From Planctomycetaceae bacterium (GTDB lineage Bacteria > Planctomycetota > Planctomycetia > Pirellulales > Thermoguttaceae), in assembly GCA_009776995.1 (NCBI GenBank), contig WRMR01000265.1, positions 1 through 7,114 on the forward strand: a stretch of 7,114 nt of DNA, written 5' to 3'. The position numbers and the translations under genes were made by a program. Below are positions 5,817 to 7,114 of this stretch, piece after piece. The notes below the pieces were generated by a model, which saw only the letters and a list, made by a program, of their open reading frames with translations, did no database searches and was not told where the DNA came from. Within the stretch, counting starts at the first letter, position 1. Each line of letters begins with the position of its first letter.

Positions 5817-6845
5817 ATGTCAGAATTACTCAACGAAGTCCTGCACACCATTGAAAAGGCGGCCAAAATCCTGAATGTCTCGAAAGGGACAGTCCGCAAT
5901 CTCATCAGTCGCGGCAATCTCGTACCTGTCAGGATTTCCAGCCGTGTTGTCCGAAGCAGGTTACTTTTCACCGTAATGTTGGAAGAGGAACTGATTTTGT
6001 ACAATCCGTTTGCACGGGTCAAGGAATCACCGACCCCCGAATCCAACCGCAAGGATTATATTCCCTCCGAGTATTGCTTGAGAGCAATGGAATTCGCACC
6101 GTCATTGGAATGGAAGGTTTTGATTGCATTGTGGCGATTTCTTGGCTTGAGAAGAGCATCCGAACCCTTGCGTTTACGTTGGTCGGATGTCGATTGGGAC
6201 AATATGCTCATTCGTGTTTATGCTTCAAAAACAAAAAAGTCGCGTTACGTGCCGATTTTTGATGAGAACTGAAAGAACCGTTCCTCCAGTTGTATGAACA
6301 GACCGGGCATGATGCTGAATGGGTGATCAACGACGCTTGCCCCAAAAAGTTGAGAAATTCACCGAATCGCGAAGGAACATCAAAGACGCCAATCTCTACA
6401 CGCAGTTCAAAAAATTTGCCGTAAAGCCGGGCTGGAACCCTATGCAATGGCCGGAAATAATATGCGTGCCAGTTGCATCAAGGACATTTATTCCGGTAAA
6501 TATCCAGTGCTTCGCGGAAAAATCGACCGAATCATGCAGATGTTCGGCCATACACCGGAAACCGCCATGCGATACTACCGTCGATTCTGCCGTGACGATT
6601 ACGCTGATGTCACCAGCCCGATTTTATCCAATGAAACCGTTGCAGAGTCAGACGAAACGGAAATTTTGAAAAATGCTTGCGATATTCAAGCTGTAAAAAA
6701 TCCTGTGAAGCAGGGGGAAAAAGGAGCGTATTTGGAGCAAGGAATAACAAGCCTGAAAACAAAAACCCCTTGTTTTCAGGCACCAAACGCAGTAGAAAAC
6801 AAGGGACACAATTCTAAATACACCCCACAGGATTCGAACCTGTAA
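5817..6845 (+). pseudogene. Excisionase-like HTH fused to a tyrosine recombinase, broken by three frameshifts
   Basis: The start ATG at 5817 has AGGAAAG 8 nt upstream. Residues 1-46 are an excisionase-type HTH (HTIEKAAKILNVSKGTVRNL, then RGNLVPVRISSRVVR). At about residue 47 the frame passes into the end of an integrase core-binding domain (RLLFTVMLEEELILYNPFARVK), so most of the integrase N-terminus is missing. The catalytic domain follows: box I LGLRRASEPLRLRW (R112), then the beta-hairpin Lys in ASKTKKSRYVPIF. The frame breaks at about 6267 with a stop at 6270. Homology continues in two other frames (ELKEPFLQLYEQTGHDAEW, then NIKDANLYTQFKKFAV from about 6380, then AGLEPYAMAGNNMRAS from about 6426). 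Box II Arg (6465-6467, with Asn for the usual His in NNMR), the GH His (6549-6551) and the Tyr nucleophile of RYYRRF (6576-6578) are all still encoded. The last frame ends at 6845 inside the tRNA remnant. The parent enzyme would have integrated an element at that tRNA; this copy should be inactive. Confidence 0.82.
6751..6805 (+). repeat. Two overlapping hairpins built from GAAAACAA repeats
   Basis: GCCTGAAAACAA (6751-6762) pairs perfectly with TTGTTTTCAGGC (6770-6781) around a 7-nt loop. The same central arm, as CCCTTGTTTTC (6767-6777), also pairs perfectly over 11 bp with GAAAACAAGGG (6795-6805). The two stems exclude each other. Neither has a T-run. They lie in the low-complexity 3' extension of the recombinase frame, just before the tRNA remnant, where integrase arm-type or Xis binding sites would be expected; that role is inferred. 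Confidence 0.6.
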
Positions 6846-6887
6846 CCTTCGGTTCCGTAGAACGGAGCACTATTGAGCGTGGGTGGT
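6819..6887 (-). other. tRNA-like remnant, 3' half probably tRNA-Arg(ACG); likely att site
   Basis: On the minus strand the 3' half fits tRNA geometry exactly. It has loop CTACGGA (6854-6860, anticodon ACG), stem arm ACCGA, a 5-nt variable loop AGGTT, and T-arm ACAGG-TTCGAAT-CCTGT (6827-6843). Acceptor strand GGGGTGT (6820-6826) and an A discriminator at 6819 follow. CCA is not encoded. The 5' half (6861-6887) is only tRNA-like. ACCACCC pairs poorly with the acceptor strand, the D stem GCTC/GTGC has a mismatch and a 4-nt loop, and the anticodon stem has two mismatches. This is what remains when an integrase recombines in the 3' half of a tRNA gene, or a decayed tRNA. It is not expected to be functional. 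The adjacent recombinase frame ends in it (PQDSNL). Confidence 0.6.
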
Positions 6888-7114
6888 AATTTTTGAAGTA
6901 GTAATCCATTCCTATGGAATAAGCAAGTTACCAATTCGCCATATTTCAACTTCATGGATTCCAGAAACGTCTCCATAAGCGAGGGCAGTGAAATATTCGC
7001 TCTAGTGCCTTGTCCAGGCTAAAACTGTAAGTTGACTAAAAATATAATCATTCGTTATCGAAGTGAAATTTCGGGTACACGGAGTCCAATTTGATTCGAG
7101 CGTCGTCGGTGGTG
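6888..7114. other. Right-hand tail without a recognised gene, carrying the right inverted-repeat copy
   Basis: No coding frame here is convincing. TGACTAAAAATA at 7033-7044 is the exact inverse of 4903-4914. It is followed by ACACGGAG (7077-7084), as in the transposase leader. Six bases after GGAG a TTG at 7091 opens eight codons to the window end. That could be the start of another gene, but there is too little sequence to judge. Confidence 0.4.

Noticed and set aside
5555..6052. Minus-strand open frame of 165 codons over the Xis-Int start
   Set aside because: It is low complexity and Ser/Arg-rich. The plus strand encodes recognisable HTH and integrase motifs across the same bases.
6255..6275. 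Programmed -1 frameshift at the first recombinase break
   Set aside because: The T5 run at 6256-6260 is followed by stops in the -1 frame (6260-6265), so a slip there could not continue. Two further breaks follow, so decay or read error fits better.
7091..7114. TTG start after GGAG as the beginning of a new gene
   Set aside because: Only eight codons are visible and none matches the transposase N-terminus, so it is not supported as a feature.
1..7114. CRISPR array or defence system
   Set aside because: No regularly spaced repeats are present, and no Cas, restriction-modification or toxin-antitoxin family is recognisable in any frame.

Overview
The window looks like a chromosomal segment of a Planctomycete, or a close PVC-group relative, cut by a decayed mobile region. 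This is inferred from family resemblance. The LolC/LolE-type permease has the N-terminus (MYKLLLCWRYL) and oversized extracytoplasmic part I associate with planctomycetal homologues. The integrase remnant has the LRxxSE box style of planctomycetal integrases. The core genes also lack Shine-Dalgarno sequences. No rRNA or complete tRNA is present to confirm the lineage.

Left part (1-3447), all on the minus strand. A membrane-anchored thermonuclease-like (SNase) gene runs off the left edge; it lies downstream of homoserine dehydrogenase (hom, threonine/methionine branch). Upstream of hom is the LolC/LolE-type ABC permease. The three genes face the same way, with gaps of 70 and 170 bp. Their functions are unrelated, so this is probably a run of co-directional genes rather than a functional operon.

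Middle part (3448-4900). A gap of about 270 bp without a gene precedes a minus-strand gene for a CdaR/PucR-type sensory regulator of a kind I associate with Firmicutes. It stops where the C-terminal DNA-binding domain should begin, so it is probably a truncated, laterally acquired gene. It has a good promoter candidate of its own.

Right part (4900-7114), plus strand, is a mobile-element graveyard. It holds an internally deleted IS630-family transposase, a stretch with no recognisable gene but one strong hairpin, and a frameshifted small ORF. Next comes an excisionase-like helix-turn-helix fused in frame to a tyrosine recombinase that carries three further frameshifts. The recombinase reading frame ends inside a tRNA-like 3' half on the opposite strand, most likely tRNA-Arg(ACG) and most likely the attachment site. 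A perfect 12-bp inverted repeat, with TA at each outer edge, brackets most of this region (4903-4914 and 7033-7044). A third copy of its core lies at 4951-4959.

I see no intact novel system. The most informative points are the edge-truncated nuclease, the regulator lacking its DNA-binding domain, the decayed Xis-Int fusion ending in a tRNA remnant, and the repeated TGACTAAAA ends that may record nested IS insertions.
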